Assembly (NCBI GenBank): GCA_964035795.1
Contig: OZ038321.1
Span: forward strand, 14,377,971 to 14,441,970
DNA length: 64,000 nt
Reading direction: 5' to 3'
From: Pterobdella sp. o SKG-2022
Taxonomy: Eukaryota; Annelida; Clitellata; Hirudinida; Piscicolidae
The translations under genes and the position numbers were made by a program. Position 1 is the stretch's first letter, and each line of letters starts with the position of its first letter. The notes under the pieces are model-generated. The model saw only the letters and a program-made list of their open reading frames with translations, was not told where the DNA came from and did not search any database. Below are positions 35,830 to 48,415 of the stretch, in pieces.

Positions 35830-38420
35830 CTTTTGCATCATTGTCTAGTGGTATTGGTTGCAGGCTTGCGTAGCGTATGGCCTACCCATCCACATTTTCG
35901 CTTTTTTATTTTCGTCTCCAGTGTGAATTGTTTTGTTTTGTTTCAAAATTTTTCGTTGAAGACAACTTCTGGCCATCTGATGTTCAGAATGTTTTTGATT
36001 CTTTCTTTTTTTTTTAACCCCAAATTCTCTCGGTTGCTTCTTCTTGTTTTTATGCTGCTTCTTGAAGAAAAAGCTTATGTCATCTGCAAAGTCTGGGTTT
36101 TCCAGTTTTTTGTTAAAGGTCCACTAGCTTCTTGTTTTCTGGTCTGCTGTAGAGTGCCTCATGACCCTGTCAATCACTATCAAGAAAATGGTCGGTGAGA
36201 GCAAACAACCCTGAACGACGCCAGTTTGCACGCTGAAAGGTTCCGTCAGTTTCCCCTCGTGGATCACTTGATAGGTAGCGTCTTCGTAAATTTGCTAAAT
36301 GATGTTTATAAACTTTGGTAGAAAGCCTTAGTGGTGTTTCATCAGTCTCTAGATGGAATCTTGGTCAACACTGCCAAAAGTTTTTTGAACTATGTACAGA
36401 GGGACCTTCTATTCGAGGAACTGCTCGATGGTGATGCTCATGGTTACAATGTGATCCATATATGAGCGATCTCGTTGGAAGCCTGTTTGTTCTTCTCGAA
36501 TTGTTTGTCCAAGGCGTTTTTCAGTTTCTCGAAAATGATTCTGCTTAGTACCTTGCCGGGAATGGAAAACAGCATGATTTCTAGCCAGTTGTAGCAAAAG
36601 GAAGGGTCCCTTTTCTTTGGCAGATTTACGAGATGTTCTCTTTTCCAGTAACTGGCACTCGTTCTTGTTTCCAGATCTTGCATAAAAGAGGGTGCAGTAT
36701 TCCAGTTGAGATATGAATGTCAGCCTTCAGGGCTTCAGATGGAATTCTATGTGAACCAACTATCTTTTTTGAATTGAGGGAATTGATGGCCTTGACAATC
36801 TCAGTTTTGCTGGAAAGGTTGGTGTTGATGTCGAAGAGCTTGTAAGGTGGCAGGATGACAGGTGAAACAGATTATGCTAGTTGATTAAAGGTTTCTTTAG
36901 AATTTTCCACCCATCGTGCTTTGCTGTTCTTCGCCAAGGGTGATGATTCCGTCCTTCACCTTTACCAGCCGACTTCGGTTGCTGTTTTTGTAAAAGAGTG
37001 TTCTGATGATCTCATACAGGCGCTTCGTGTTTCACTGGTCTGCAGCACTTTCAGTTTCCACGGTCAGTTCCTCGATGTACGTTCTTTTATATTTTTCCGC
37101 ATTTCGTTCTATTTCTACCAATGTTCTTCTACTCAGTACTTTGGGACTTGGGAAAGCAAACTGAACCTGTTTCTTAATTCAATCTTAAACTTTTCTGCTT
37201 TGGATTTCACTTTCAAGCTGTGCACGTTGTATTTGTGTGATGGTTCTGCAGCCCGGTATTTGTAGGCCTTCATTTTGGTTTTGAGTACTGCTACAACCAG
37301 GTAGTGATCTGAAGCTGCGTCTACGCCACGCTTTACTTTGGCATCATGTAGGCTTCGTTTCTACTTGCGACTAATCGTGATGGGGTCGATCTGGTTCTTA
37401 GCCTCGCCGTCAGGGAAAACCAACGTGGTTTCATGGATGGTTTTAGGGAGAAATAAAGTGCCTCCAATGACCATGTCATTGAAGGTGCAGAACTCTACAA
37501 AAAGTTCTCCATTCTTATTCTGCACTTTGATGCTGTGTCTTCTCATAATGTGTTCGCTGCTTGTGTTATCGGCAACTAGTTTGGCATTCATGTCTCCCAT
37601 GAAGATTTTCATTTTTTCTTAAATTTCGTGTCTATGGCTGCTTGGATTTTTTAGTAAAAATCGTTTTTTCCTACAATGGATGCCACATTGGGGCGTAGCA
37701 CTGGATGATGGTAACTTTTTTTCTCTTTAAATTGAAGCGTGCTGTGAGAATCCTTGGTGCCATAGGCTCCCAAGACAGCAGTGCTTGTGTTGCTTCGAGT
37801 GTCATCAGCAATGCTCTTCTAAGGGTCTGAGATTGGACTTCATCTTGCCCAGAGTGGATGATGGTGTCTTCGTTCAATAGTTGCGTTTTTCTTAATCCTG
37901 TCCATCTTGTCTCACTTAGGCTTAAAATCTTCAGATCTCGATAGAATTGAGCTGTCTTGCCTGTTTCTTTTAAGGCTCTGATGTTTCAAGTCTTCATTGT
38001 GGTTTTGGCCTCAGTCATCAAAAAAGTTGTCGGTGCACTGGCTTCTCGAGAGTCTTTCCCAGCTCGCGTCATAGGCTCTGCTAGAGAAAGTCTTTTCTGG
38101 ACCAAGCAGTTTTTAAAGCTTTTTGTTTTAGTTTTTGTAACACATTTTTCACAGAGATAGGTTGTTAGGCTAGTTCAAACCCCCAATTTAGCAAACTGCA
38201 CTTAGTTGGGTTTCTACTCCTTAACCTCCTTCACTTGGGTGGCCCTGCCAGGAGCTTACGCTTTTGTCGGAATGGCTTTCAGATTTACTGAGGTACACAA
38301 GCTTTCCGACCAAGACAAGGTGGCAATCCATCGGGAGGCTGCTACGATTAGTAGCTCTTGTTTTCTTTGTCGCCATTGTTGTATCTTCCGTTCAGCGTGG
38401 GTTCTTTATGAACAAATAGA
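35830..38420 (-). mobile_element. RTE/CFDP2-like LINE copy 1, broken
   Basis: On the minus strand the endonuclease domain is visible at 37361-37877 (GDMNAKLV, FNDMVIGGTLF, ENQIDPITIS-like). Pre-RT and RT pieces follow at 36409-36683, and a palm region with an FADDI-type box near 36070. The C-terminal GWVGHTLRKPA motif is near 35870. Compared with copy 2 at 42-43.7 kb, the SETW region between the palm and the C-terminus is deleted. 38160-38420 is less AT-rich and may be the element's 5' leader. Stops and frame changes throughout show it is dead. Proteins of this type are often annotated as craniofacial development protein 2-like. Confidence 0.82.
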
Positions 38421-38799
38421 CTTTTGAGAAAAGAGAAACACTTTATAAATCCTAAAAACTAACGATAACAATTTTAACTAGAATACGATGCAACCAAAAT
38501 TATAACCCATGATTTATAAGAAACTAATCAGTTGTTAATGAGTTTATTTTTTTTTCGTTAAGTAGTTTTACCTTAATTATCAATCAAACTTATGTTCAAT
38601 ATGAACATTTTCTCACTTTCTTGAAATGGAGGAAATTAAATGGTATGTCCCACAATCCAAGGGCTTTTCAAAAATAATAATGGAATATGAAGTCTGAGAT
38701 AAAAAAAAGCAGACGAGATACTGGGTTGAAAACATAGCAGAATGAGCAAGCAATCCTTCAGACCCGGATGGTGACTCATGATGGAAAGAAATAGCGAAT

Positions 38800-40030
38800 T
38801 TTGTTTTGAAACCAATTTTGCGCACCTACGACCATCTCCATTTGATCAATAGTTTCTTTAATGATTTTTATAACTTTGTTGGGTTTGGCATAGTCTACAA
38901 AAACACAACTGAAAACATCAAAAAAGATTTGATATCAGACAGAGTTATAAGTGTTACTGCGAAAATAAATAAAGAAACCTTTTCTATTGTTGGAATGCAT
39001 AGACCAACTCAAGTGAGAATTCTAGCAGATGAAAATGAAGGAGTCACATTCATAGAAGGTTCTCAACCCACAATAGAGAAACAACCTAAAAACACTACAC
39101 TCAGATGACTTCAATGCTAAACTTGAAAAAAAAATGGTAACTGGCAGCTTTGGAAGGCAAAATAGCAATGAAAAATTTTTCTATAAACTCCTATCAACAA
39201 AAACCTCATAGCTACAAAACTTGCTTCAAACAAAAAGCAAAGAACATAACAACCTGGGAAGGCACAAGTAAAATAGGCAATAAACTTATCCCAATTTACA
39301 ACAAAATTGACTATATAATCATACTAGCCAAACACAGATGGAAAATAATTTCAGCAAAATCTCACAATGGCATGGAAGCCCTCTCTGAGCATAGACTAGT
39401 CAAAACAGCTATCTTGAACACTAAACCTTATCAAATATGTTCAAAATCAAATTTAAATATAAAAATAATCTAAAAAATGGATAATCAAGAGCACCAGCTT
39501 GATAAAAACTCAAAACACAGCAACTCTTGAATAAGATGCATTTTCCATTCACCAAAAGTATACTAAAAAGGCTTAAAAAAAATAGCAGAAACAACATTTC
39601 CGAATAAAAGCAAAAATAATCTCAAGCCATGGAGCAATTACCTAAAACTAGAAAAACGGTCTAGAAACCAAAAAGACACTTGGCTAAAAATTAGAACAAA
39701 AATTTTTAAAAATATAGAATATGAAAAGCTAAAGCAATTGAAAAAGCAACAAATAAAGCAGCTTAAAGGCAAAACCAAAATACATTATGATAAGTGGCTA
39801 GACAGACAACTAGTGAAAATTGAAAGATGCTCTGATAACATGAAAATTTTTCAAGCTATCAAGTTTTTGAAAATGAAAAACTCTTGCAAAGTAACAAGTC
39901 GAATAGAAGACATTGAAAATCACTCTCAACATCAATTTAAATAACCTGGAAGATTTGCATAAAATAAAAACAACTGCCACAGACAAAAAAACAATAGAAA
40001 AAACTTTTTAGCAATTGACAATGTTTTTAA
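38800..40030 (+). mobile_element. Internally deleted LINE, plus strand
   Basis: Plus-strand frames encode an endonuclease domain: VGFGIVYKN and SDRVISVTAKIN at 38880-38970, then NTTWEGTSK-like and IDYIIILAKHRWKI at 39240-39350, and a SEHRLV-type motif near 39385. A pre-RT region (KIHYDKWLDRQLVKIE) lies at 39738-39944. The reverse transcriptase is absent: the sequence jumps to a 3' end containing GGAAGATTTGCATAAAAT and ATGAAAGTTTGAATAAA near 40050. The same 3' end occurs at 48.3-48.4 kb. Weak LINE-like residues extend left to about 38620. Confidence 0.75.
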
Positions 40031-40108
40031 CTATATTTTTCCAAAAAAATGAAAGTTTGAATAAAAAAATTGTTTTTCTAATAGTTTTTTTCTAAAATAT
40101 ACCTAAAT

Positions 40109-40420
40109 TTATGTTAGTATCTTAATACCACTTGGTATTCTCTTTCGAAGGTCAGCAGTTAGTATCCATGTTTTGCAAGTATATATAAAAATTGAAAGCA
40201 CGAGTATGCGCACTAGCTTGGATTCCAGTTCGATGTTCGTGTCTCTCCACACCGGTTTGAGTCTGACACTAAAATTTGCTTTTGTGCGTATCTTGAAATG
40301 ATTCAAACATGCAAACCCTCATCATTTCACCTAGATATTTAAACTGCTCAAACTACCTCTGAATGCTGCGTAAAAGGCGCTATATAAATTATTATTTATA
40401 TTTATTTTATTTATATACTT
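40109..40420 (-). pseudogene. Short LINE fragment with GCGC(T/A)TATATAAAT-type flank
   Basis: The minus frame 40109-40306 encodes SKLVRILVLSIFIYTCKTW and LTADLRKRI, the region after the reverse transcriptase in several LINE families. Next to it, at 40365-40410, the plus strand reads AAAAGGCGCTATATAAATTA followed by ATT/TTT repeats, a tail shared by many metazoan SINEs and their partner LINEs. It is too short to place in a family. Confidence 0.6.
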
Positions 40421-42009
40421 TCAAATTGTTGCTTAAAATGATTAAAAGTTCATATATTAACTAATTAAAAACTAACTTCTTAAATTATAAAATAAATTTA
40501 CATAAATAAGCAATATTTCCAAATCAATAATTAACTTTTCCAACTTAAAAGTTATTTTAAGAAATCATATTTAATGTTGACGTAAGGTCTTACGTCATTG
40601 GAACATTTCATTTGAAGTTTTCAGTTGTGAAAAAATAAAAAAAAATGGATAAATTATGGATTCACAACATTTCATTTTTTAAAGAATTTAAAAGATTTTT
40701 GATCATTAAAACTATAAAAAATAAAAATATTTTTTTTCTGACCAACGGGTAAAAGCATTAAAGGTTTGTAGTTTTATAGTTATTTGTTATACGTTGTTTT
40801 ATATCGAAGTTTATAAGTAATTTCGAACGTTTATTGTATTTTATAAAATTATAGTTTTTGAAATTTGGTATATTTAGTAAATCAATATCTTTTTATTCAT
40901 AATTTTTTGTTTTTGCATAGCTTATTTTGCTTATAATGTCTTTTTTTTTAAATGCTATAAAAATTAGTATTTTATTTGTTTTTGCGTAGCTTATTTCGCT
41001 CTTAACGTTTTTTTAATGCTTTATAACTTTATATTTGAGCTTATCGATTGATAGCTGAATTCAACTAAATAATTCAAAAATGGAAATAATTATTTTTTCA
41101 ATTTTTTTTTTGGAATGTTCACTTTTAAAGTTCTAATTTTGATTTTTTTAATTTTGTATTTTGAATTTTTTTTTGAAATTATTTTTAATTTTAGCGCCTT
41201 TGCAGCAAACTGTGCGCTTTGCAAATCAATTGATAACAATAAGTTGTTTTTTTTTGGTTAGTCGTTTACAATTTTTTAGTTTTCAGTTTTTTACTAATTT
41301 TTCACTTAACACTTTCAAATTTTTTTTCACTGTTTTAAATTTCTTATTTTAACAGTTTTTTTTTGAATTTTTTTTTACATTTTAGTGTGTCTGGAATTCT
41401 GAGGGTCTAACGTCAAAAAAAATAAATGCAACAAGTCAAAAAGCTCTGTTTCGAAAACTGGATTTTACTTGTCGTGGTCGGTTGGCTTGTATGCCTCGAT
41501 GACTGAATTCCAACTAAAACTACTTGGTCTTTGCTTCTGTTAAGGTCACCCATGCCGAATGAGTCGAAGACGAAAAACCAAAATATATGTAGTTTCTGGT
41601 CTTCTAGAGTATCCTTTAGAGACTTATGAGTGGCAGTGGGAAAAACCGCAAAGAAGCCACATGGTTTTTTTTTCACAATATGGAAAATTCTTTCAGAAAA
41701 CACTAAAAAATTAGCTTAAATTTTCGATAAGAAACTTTATAATTTGTTAACGAAATATTAAAATAGAATGGATATTTATATGGAATAAGCATGGAAATGT
41801 ATTGAGTCTATGGTAATTTTTATTGGTCAAAAAGTTCCCTAATTCAAGTAATTGTCTGAAATAAAATTGAATTAGATTAAACTTTTGCTCTCCTTTTCAA
41901 CTTTTCCTGTTTTTCTCTTATTGTTTAATTTCTTTAATAGTGGATTACAGGTCTGGGTGTTTACATAGTATTGCAGGTCATTGATTCTTTTTACTTCTTA
42001 GTTTTTTAT
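40421..42009. other. T-rich interval with one unassigned frame
   Basis: Mostly poly-T-rich plus-strand sequence without a gene. A 96-codon minus frame at 41413-41703 has less biased composition (it includes a FDSFGMGDLNRSKDQ stretch) and may be a fragment of a retroelement or an unrecognised exon. I do not know its family. Confidence 0.4.
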
Positions 42010-43690
42010 TTTTGCTTATAGTTTTTCCTCTTGCATCCTTGGGAGCATAGAGCTGCAACAACAATCCTCCAACGTACTCGGTTCTGGCTGGTCCTCTTCA
42101 GCTCGGCCCACGTCATTTCAGTAGCCTTCACTTCTGCCTCGATGCTTCTCCGCCAGGTCTGCTTAGGTCGGCCAACTTTTTTATTCTCTTGTGGATTCCA
42201 GTTCAGGGCCTCTCTAGTGATGGCTGCAAGCTTGCGTAGTGTATGACCTATCCATCCCCATTTCCGCTTTTTTATTTCCGTCTCCAGTGTGACTTGTTTT
42301 GTCTTGTTCTAAAGTTCTTCATTGGAAACAACTTCTGGCTATCTGATGTTCAAGGTGTTTCTTAGGCATCGGTTCGTGAAGGCATGCAGCTTGTGGGTGA
42401 TGGTATTTGTCACTGGCCACGTCTCTGAGCCATAGAGTAGAACAGATTTCATATTAGTGTTGAAAATCCTGATCTTATTGCGGACTGAAAAAGCTTTCGA
42501 TCTCCAGATTTATCGAAAGGTGTTGTAAACGTGTCTAACTTTGTTGATGCGGCCCTTAGAGTCTTCGTCTGTTCCCCCGTATTTGCTGACAACACTGCCC
42601 AAGTAGACAAACTTGTCAACCTCCTTAATTTCCTCGTGATGTAGTTTCACTGGATCTTGGTTTTTGTTGTTGACTCATGATCTTTGTCTTCCCAGTATTG
42701 ATTTGAAGTTCTGTTTTTTCAGCTTCTTCTGCCACACGACATAGTTTCTTTTGCGCAGCTTACCGCTTGTGGGAAAGAAGGCTTATGTCATCTGCGAAGT
42801 CTAGGTTTTCCAGCTGTTTGTTGAAGGTCCACTGGATGCCTGTTTTCTGATCTGCTGTGGACTGCCTCATGACCCAATCAACCACCATCAGAAAAATGAT
42901 CGGTGAGAGTAAACAGCTCTGACGAACGCAAGTTTGCACGCTGAAAGGTTTCGTTAGTTTTCCGTCGTGGATCACTTGACAGGTAGCGTTTTAGTATATT
43001 TGCTGGATGATGTTTATAAACTTTGGTGGAAAGCCGTAGTGGTGCATCAGTTTCCAGATCACATCTCGGTCAACATTGTCAAAAGCTTTTTGAAAATCGA
43101 TGAAGACTGCGTACAGGGAGGTCTGCCACTCGAGGGACTGCTCGATGATGATGCGCATGGTTGCATTTCAGTTGAGATCTGGATGTCGGCCTTTGGAGCT
43201 TCAGGTGGAATTCTATCTGGACCAGCTACCTTTCCTGAAATGAGGGAGTTGATAGCCGTGACAATCTCAGTTTTGCTCGAAAGGTTGGTATTGATGTCCA
43301 AGAGCTTGTTAGGAGGTTGAATGACAGGTGGGACAGATGGTGCTGGTCGGTTAAGCGTTTCTATGAAATATTCCGCCCATCGTGCTTTCTGCTGTTCTTC
43401 GCCAAGGATGATGTTTCCGTCCTTGCCCTTCACAGGCTGACTTGGGTTGCTGTTTTTTCTGAACAGTGTCCTGGTGATCTCATACAGGCGCTTCGTGTTC
43501 CGCTGGTCTGCAGCACTCTCAGCTTCTGCAGTCAGTTCCTCGAAGTACGTTCTTTTGTCTTGTCTTGCACTTTGTTTCATCTGTTGGTTTTTCCTCCAAT
43601 ACTGTGTTTGTAATTTGTGTTTCTCAGCTTGGTTTTGCGTGCTGTTGATCTGGTCTTTCAGGTGCCTTCTCTTAGTAATGAGTGTCTAGG
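42010..43690 (-). mobile_element. RTE/CFDP2-like LINE copy 2, 5'-truncated
   Basis: The same family as 35.8-38.4 kb and on the same strand. In order on the minus strand: the pre-RT region (KRLYEITRTLF and SGKVAGPDRIPPEAPKAD, 43059-43580); an abrupt jump near 43170 where the start of the RT is deleted; the palm (ENLDFADDISLLS, 42760-42975); then SVLLYGSETW near 42430, GWIGHTLRK near 42270, VGRPKQTW near 42150 and a Cys-containing end near 42040. The endonuclease is missing. Stops and frameshifts mark it as dead. Confidence 0.83.
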
Positions 43691-45322
43691 TGTCTGAACA
43701 TTTTAACCAACAGAAACTATTATCAAATAAAAAAATGCACTTCCCAATCAAAACTTTTCATAATAGAATTAGGTTTTTAGTAAAAAAATGAGCAACTTTT
43801 GAAAAGCAGAATGCTGTCCTAGAATAGAAACTTCAGTGAAATAAAAACAGAATTTATTAGTTTTTATATCAAAAAATAACTAGTTATAAAAAAACATTTG
43901 AAATTATGCAAATGGTTTTATAATAATTATTTTTTTCAGATTGATCTCTCCTGCTGTATATAGAATAACCGTTAAATAAATTTAAAAGTGATACTTCAAT
44001 TATGAGAATTTATAAGAACACGTAGAAAAAATTTTTATTGAGTTAAAACTTTCGACAAGTAAAACTACGTCATAATTCATTATAAAAAGGTTTTACTTGT
44101 TGTACGATGTCTAAAAAACTAAATTTAAAAGTTTAAATTATTTCTTTCTTGGATAAGTCTCGTGTCAATTTTGACACCTAATCACTAAAGTTTCAGCTTT
44201 TAAATTATATCTTCTCATTAGAGAACAATAAACACATTATTTACAATGTCGTAAGGATTGAAAATAATTAGAATTTCTCCAATATATCATTTGGCGCCGT
44301 GTGTCAGCATTCAAAAGTGACTTCTTTGGTATTTTAAAGAGCAAAGTAAATCAGTTAAAAGCAAGTAAATATAGAAAAATTAATGAATATGAAAATGACG
44401 TAGGTTTTTGAAATTGGAATAGAGTTTTTAAAGACTAAGAACGTTATACTTAAAAGCAGCAATTTTTCAAACGTCAACGCTGCATGTAATGGCACAATTA
44501 AATGTTAGTTTTCATGAAATCTAGCCTATTTAACCATTCTATAAAGTTTCATACATTTGGTTTCATATAAGTGCATTTTTTGGACATGTCTTAATTCAAG
44601 ACTTTTTTTCAAATTTAAAGTACATTAAATTAATTAGGAAATCATCAGTTAGCAATTTGAAAACAATTTATGGTTAAGAAGATAACTTCGATTGCTATGT
44701 TTTCCGTGGGGGATTCAAAAAAGCCATGATAAAATTGGCCTTCATTATTTGGCTTCCCATGACATTTATTTTACAATTCATAAATATACAATAAATAAGA
44801 AATTTCAAAAATAAATATTAAATTGCTATTTTGACATAAAATATGTCGTAGTTGTATTGACTAGATCAATAGTAAATCAAATCGACGAATTGATTTATAA
44901 GTTAAATAATAACAATAATGAATGTTATCATTTAAATGTTTGCTTTCAAAGAATTCTTATAACAATTCAATCGTATCATTTGTATTTTGTAGCTGATAGC
45001 AATACGCACTTTCATAAATCTATCAAATAACGTGGAAAACATTTGTCTTTGAAGCCGATCAAAATTCATAGTGAGAGTTTTACTAAATGGTCGTATAAAT
45101 CAAAAACATCGAAAAAATTTCACGAAAATTTTTTGATAATTTTTTAAGATAGCAGCTCAGCTTCTGTTAGTATTTCATCACCGATATAAGAATTTGAAAA
45201 CACAAAACAATTGTAGACTATAAAATAGCCTAGCTTGTATTTAGGTCAACAATTCCATTAAAACTTAACAACATAAGTCTTTGTACTACTGTTTTTAGAT
45301 AAAGTTTGTTGTTCAACAATTT
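43691..45322. other. Intergenic upstream of the Fuseless-like gene
   Basis: AT-rich with no recognisable frame, RNA gene or repeat in about 1.6 kb. Confidence 0.5.
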
Positions 45323-45332
45323 TATATAAAAG
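45323..45332 (+). promoter_or_regulatory. Likely TATA box of the Fuseless-like gene
   Basis: TATATAAAAG lies 50-59 bases before the ATG at 45382. A start site about 30 bases downstream would fall near the CGTTCTCAG at 45352-45360, leaving a leader of about 25 bases. Confidence 0.45.
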
Positions 45333-45381
45333 CAATGATCTAGCAACGAATTCGTTCTCAGAATTCTTGAAAAAAAATAAT

Positions 45382-47120
45382 ATGACTTTACCTACAGGAG
45401 CTCATGTGCTAGATTGGTTTTTGAACATGATATTGGCGGTACCAATAGTTCTCTTCAGAAGAGGTTCCATAGATCTCTTATGGCTGTATGTGAAGGTTGA
45501 GGAACCTTACAACTACGTTATTATTTTTCTAGTTGGATCCTTTTTCGTAGCTTTTTTCTATATCTATCCCTTCGTCCACAAGTAATTAGATTTAACAAAT
45601 TCACGTCATTTATTTGAAAAAAACTTATTTTTATGATAAACAAAGTAAAATTTTAATGAACATATAGAAAAAAAAGTATTTCACTTTAAAACTCATCAAT
45701 CTACAGCCTGATTCAAAAATTTTCAAAAACGTGGAAAGTAATCATTACAAGAATAACCATAACTTGTGGCTCTGTAATACTATTAACCTACTGGAGAGGA
45801 GTATGGGGCTTCGCAGACTGGACCACAGACATATATGAGTGGCAAGGGGCTCTGATAGGATTGATTATCGTTCATGCTATAATGAGCTTCCTTCAAACCA
45901 GCACAACCCTTCTCTTTACACCTTTTTTTCTTAGCTGCGATGAAAACCCTGAAATTCTCCTAACAACCCCTGTTTTTTCTCAAAAAGTAAACACGATTTA
46001 ATAAAATTTATTCATAAAAATCATTCTTAATTTTTAAAAAATCTAATACCAAAAAGTTGAACGCAAAACTGATTTCAAAAAATTGATTTTTTAAGTTTAT
46101 GCAGTTATGTTAAGAAATTTTCAAAAACTTTTGAAATATAAATGTTCTCAAATATATTTATTTCATTTATTTTTTGAAAAAGTTATTCTTTCGATAAAGT
46201 AACTCTTATCCTAAAACGTAATCCGAATACTAATGTTTCAGGAAAAGTTTGAACTCATAATAAAAATTTTAAAAACTAATTTTTTACAGATGGGACCAGG
46301 TGTGAAGGGCCACATTCTTTATCTCATGGACGCTTTGTTCACACATTTCATCAACACCACTTTGGTGATTCTGTGGTTCCGACATATGTTTAAAGTTCTT
46401 GTGTATCTCCCTTTTCCTAAAGAACATTTCGGTATGATTTGCATACTAATAGGAATCGGTATATCTTTTCTCTTTCTTTTTTGCGAGGTTTTTCTGGGTG
46501 GTGTGCTCGAAAAGATTGCCAAATTAGATAAAAAAAATTATCGAGACAGTGTTCAACACAGTCTTGTTAAGTTTAAAAACCGACTTGAGAGAGAAGCAAG
46601 CTCTTCTTCAGCAGATAATGAAAATGATGCAAACTATAAAACGGAATTAAACGATGAAATGTCCCAGCAAAGCCCACCAATTAATCGCAAAGTTATCAGG
46701 TATTTCAGTTTGACCTTCAACGAGTTTGCTCGTTTTATGTATATCGAGATATTAATCTCAATCGCTCTTTTTTGCATTTCTATGTATTGGCTGGGAATCT
46801 TAGAAGTGATGAAAATAGCTTTTCCAGATGACCATAATAGAACGTGGTTTTGTTTTCTTTTGGGTTGGTTGTTGCTGGTGTGTGGAAACGGTCTTTCTTC
46901 AAATGGCTTGGTTGGATGTTCCCACGATCTTGACTTCATTTATCCAAGATGGAAAAGTCATGAAAGTCCTTTTATTTTCAATATTTTTCTTGCTAGGTAT
47001 TTTATAAATGTTGAAAAAGAAAAGTTGAAAAAGGTTGAACTTGGTAAATTTCCGCCAAAAAATTACGAAAATTTTTACGATGACATAAACAAAAGAGAAG
47101 TTGCTAAAAGCGAGGTTTGA
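45382..47120 (+). CDS. Fuseless-like multi-pass membrane protein
   Basis: Three exons, 45382-45581, 45707-45986 and 46290-47120, join in phases 2 and 0 and encode 436 residues. The family call rests on the WRGxW...D-type repeats. Drosophila Fuseless is an eight-pass presynaptic protein needed for calcium-channel organisation; here that role is only inferred. Four segments follow one pattern, a hydrophobic helix then an aromatic/Arg-Gly turn: LFRRGSIDLLWLYV, YWRGVWGFADW, LWFRHMFKVLVYLPFP and YWLGILEVMKIAFP. Each is followed by a second helix, which gives about eight membrane spans. A Ser/Glu/Asp-rich loop (REASSSSADNENDAN) lies between repeats 3 and 4. There is no signal peptide; the first ATG after the TATA-like box was chosen. 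Family membership is fairly likely; orthology is not proven. Confidence 0.7.
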
Positions 47121-47934
47121 AGTTATTTGATAAAAATCTAGACTTTCAAATTTTATGATTCAATTTGAACTTCTAACGGTTATTTTTCCAAAACACAGAT
47201 GCTTTTATAAGGTTTCCCCAATGACACATTTCCAAATTAATTTATTTTTTTTCAAATGCTGATTTTTTTTAAACATCAATCAGCTTATTTTGAAGTAATA
47301 AACTTCACTATTACCTGAATGATTTTGACTGAAATTTTTTCAACTTTTGAATATACTATCAATATCTCATTATCAACCCCTTGATATTTTGATTAACTGC
47401 AGTTTTCGCCATTTCAAAAACTATTTGTCAAAAAATTTTTGTATTTCAAATTTAATTTATTCATGAAGTTTTTCAAAAAATAACGAATTTAGTTTGGTTC
47501 ACTAATAAACTCCTAAAACATTGTTAAATTATTAAAAAAAGACAGTTTCCGAAAAAGGCTGGAAGTTTTAAATTTCGTGTACGCTTGGTATAAATTTATT
47601 TAACAAAAACTCGACAGTATAACTTTAAACCGTTTTTTTGTGTTTATCTTGTATTAATCGTTTTGATTTAATAGTTTATATTCTATTGAAAGCTATAAAA
47701 TGTAAAATCACATTATTCACACCCTTATAGTATATGAAGTTTCACATGATCTTTTCTTTTTCATAGCTTGTTTTTAGAAAGAATAGTAATGGAACGCAAT
47801 TTTTTATATTAACTTTTATATATTTGTTATGACCATTTTTTCGTTTTCCAATTTTTCTTTCTATTTTTCTATACTTTTTTATATTATGACTAAATTTAAA
47901 AATTTTTTCTGTTTTTTTTTAATACCTTCTATTC
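47121..47934. other. Intergenic, nothing recognised
   Basis: AT-rich sequence downstream of the Fuseless-like gene with no frame or repeat that I can identify. Confidence 0.5.
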
Positions 47935-48415
47935 CTCTTTCTAGGCTAAACTTGGAAATAAAAAAAATATGTTAACAGGCAGCTTTGGAAGAGGAAGGCA
48001 AAACAGCCTTCGAAGGGTCATAGGCGTTTTTTAACCAGAAAAAATCCCTAATGAAGAACTGTATTGCAAAACTAGCCAAATAAAACTCAGCTTCACAATA
48101 AGAAACAGAAGACTCATTTTACTAGGACACATACTAAGACTAAGTCCAGACTCGCCTGCGCAAACATCAATGGATGCATACTTCTAAGCTCCAACCAAAC
48201 CAACCCGAGGCCGAACCAAAAACTACAATAATGTCCGTTCTACAAAATGATCTCAAATCTCTCAATATCAATTAAAATAATCTGGAAGATTTGCATAAAA
48301 TTAGAACAACTGTCACTGACATAAGACAATGGAAAAAACTTATTGGCAATTGATAATATTCTTAACTATGTTTTTTTCAAAAAAATGAAAGTTTGAATAA
48401 ATAAATATTCCTCTT
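47935..48415 (+). mobile_element. Second, shorter copy of the internally deleted LINE
   Basis: It begins with GGCTAAACTTGGAAAT and GCAGCTTTGGAAG, matching 39115-39155 of the longer copy (endonuclease region). It then jumps to a post-RT region (RRLILLGHILRLSPDSP-like near 48100) and ends GGAAGATTTGCATAAAAT and ATGAAAGTTTGAATAAA at 48275-48405, as at 39945-40060. The two copies share the 5' and 3' parts but have different internal deletions. Confidence 0.75.

Noticed and set aside
35833..38427. Several plus-strand frames over the RTE-like LINE
   Set aside because: They are antisense shadows of the minus-strand endonuclease and reverse transcriptase, which carry recognisable motifs.
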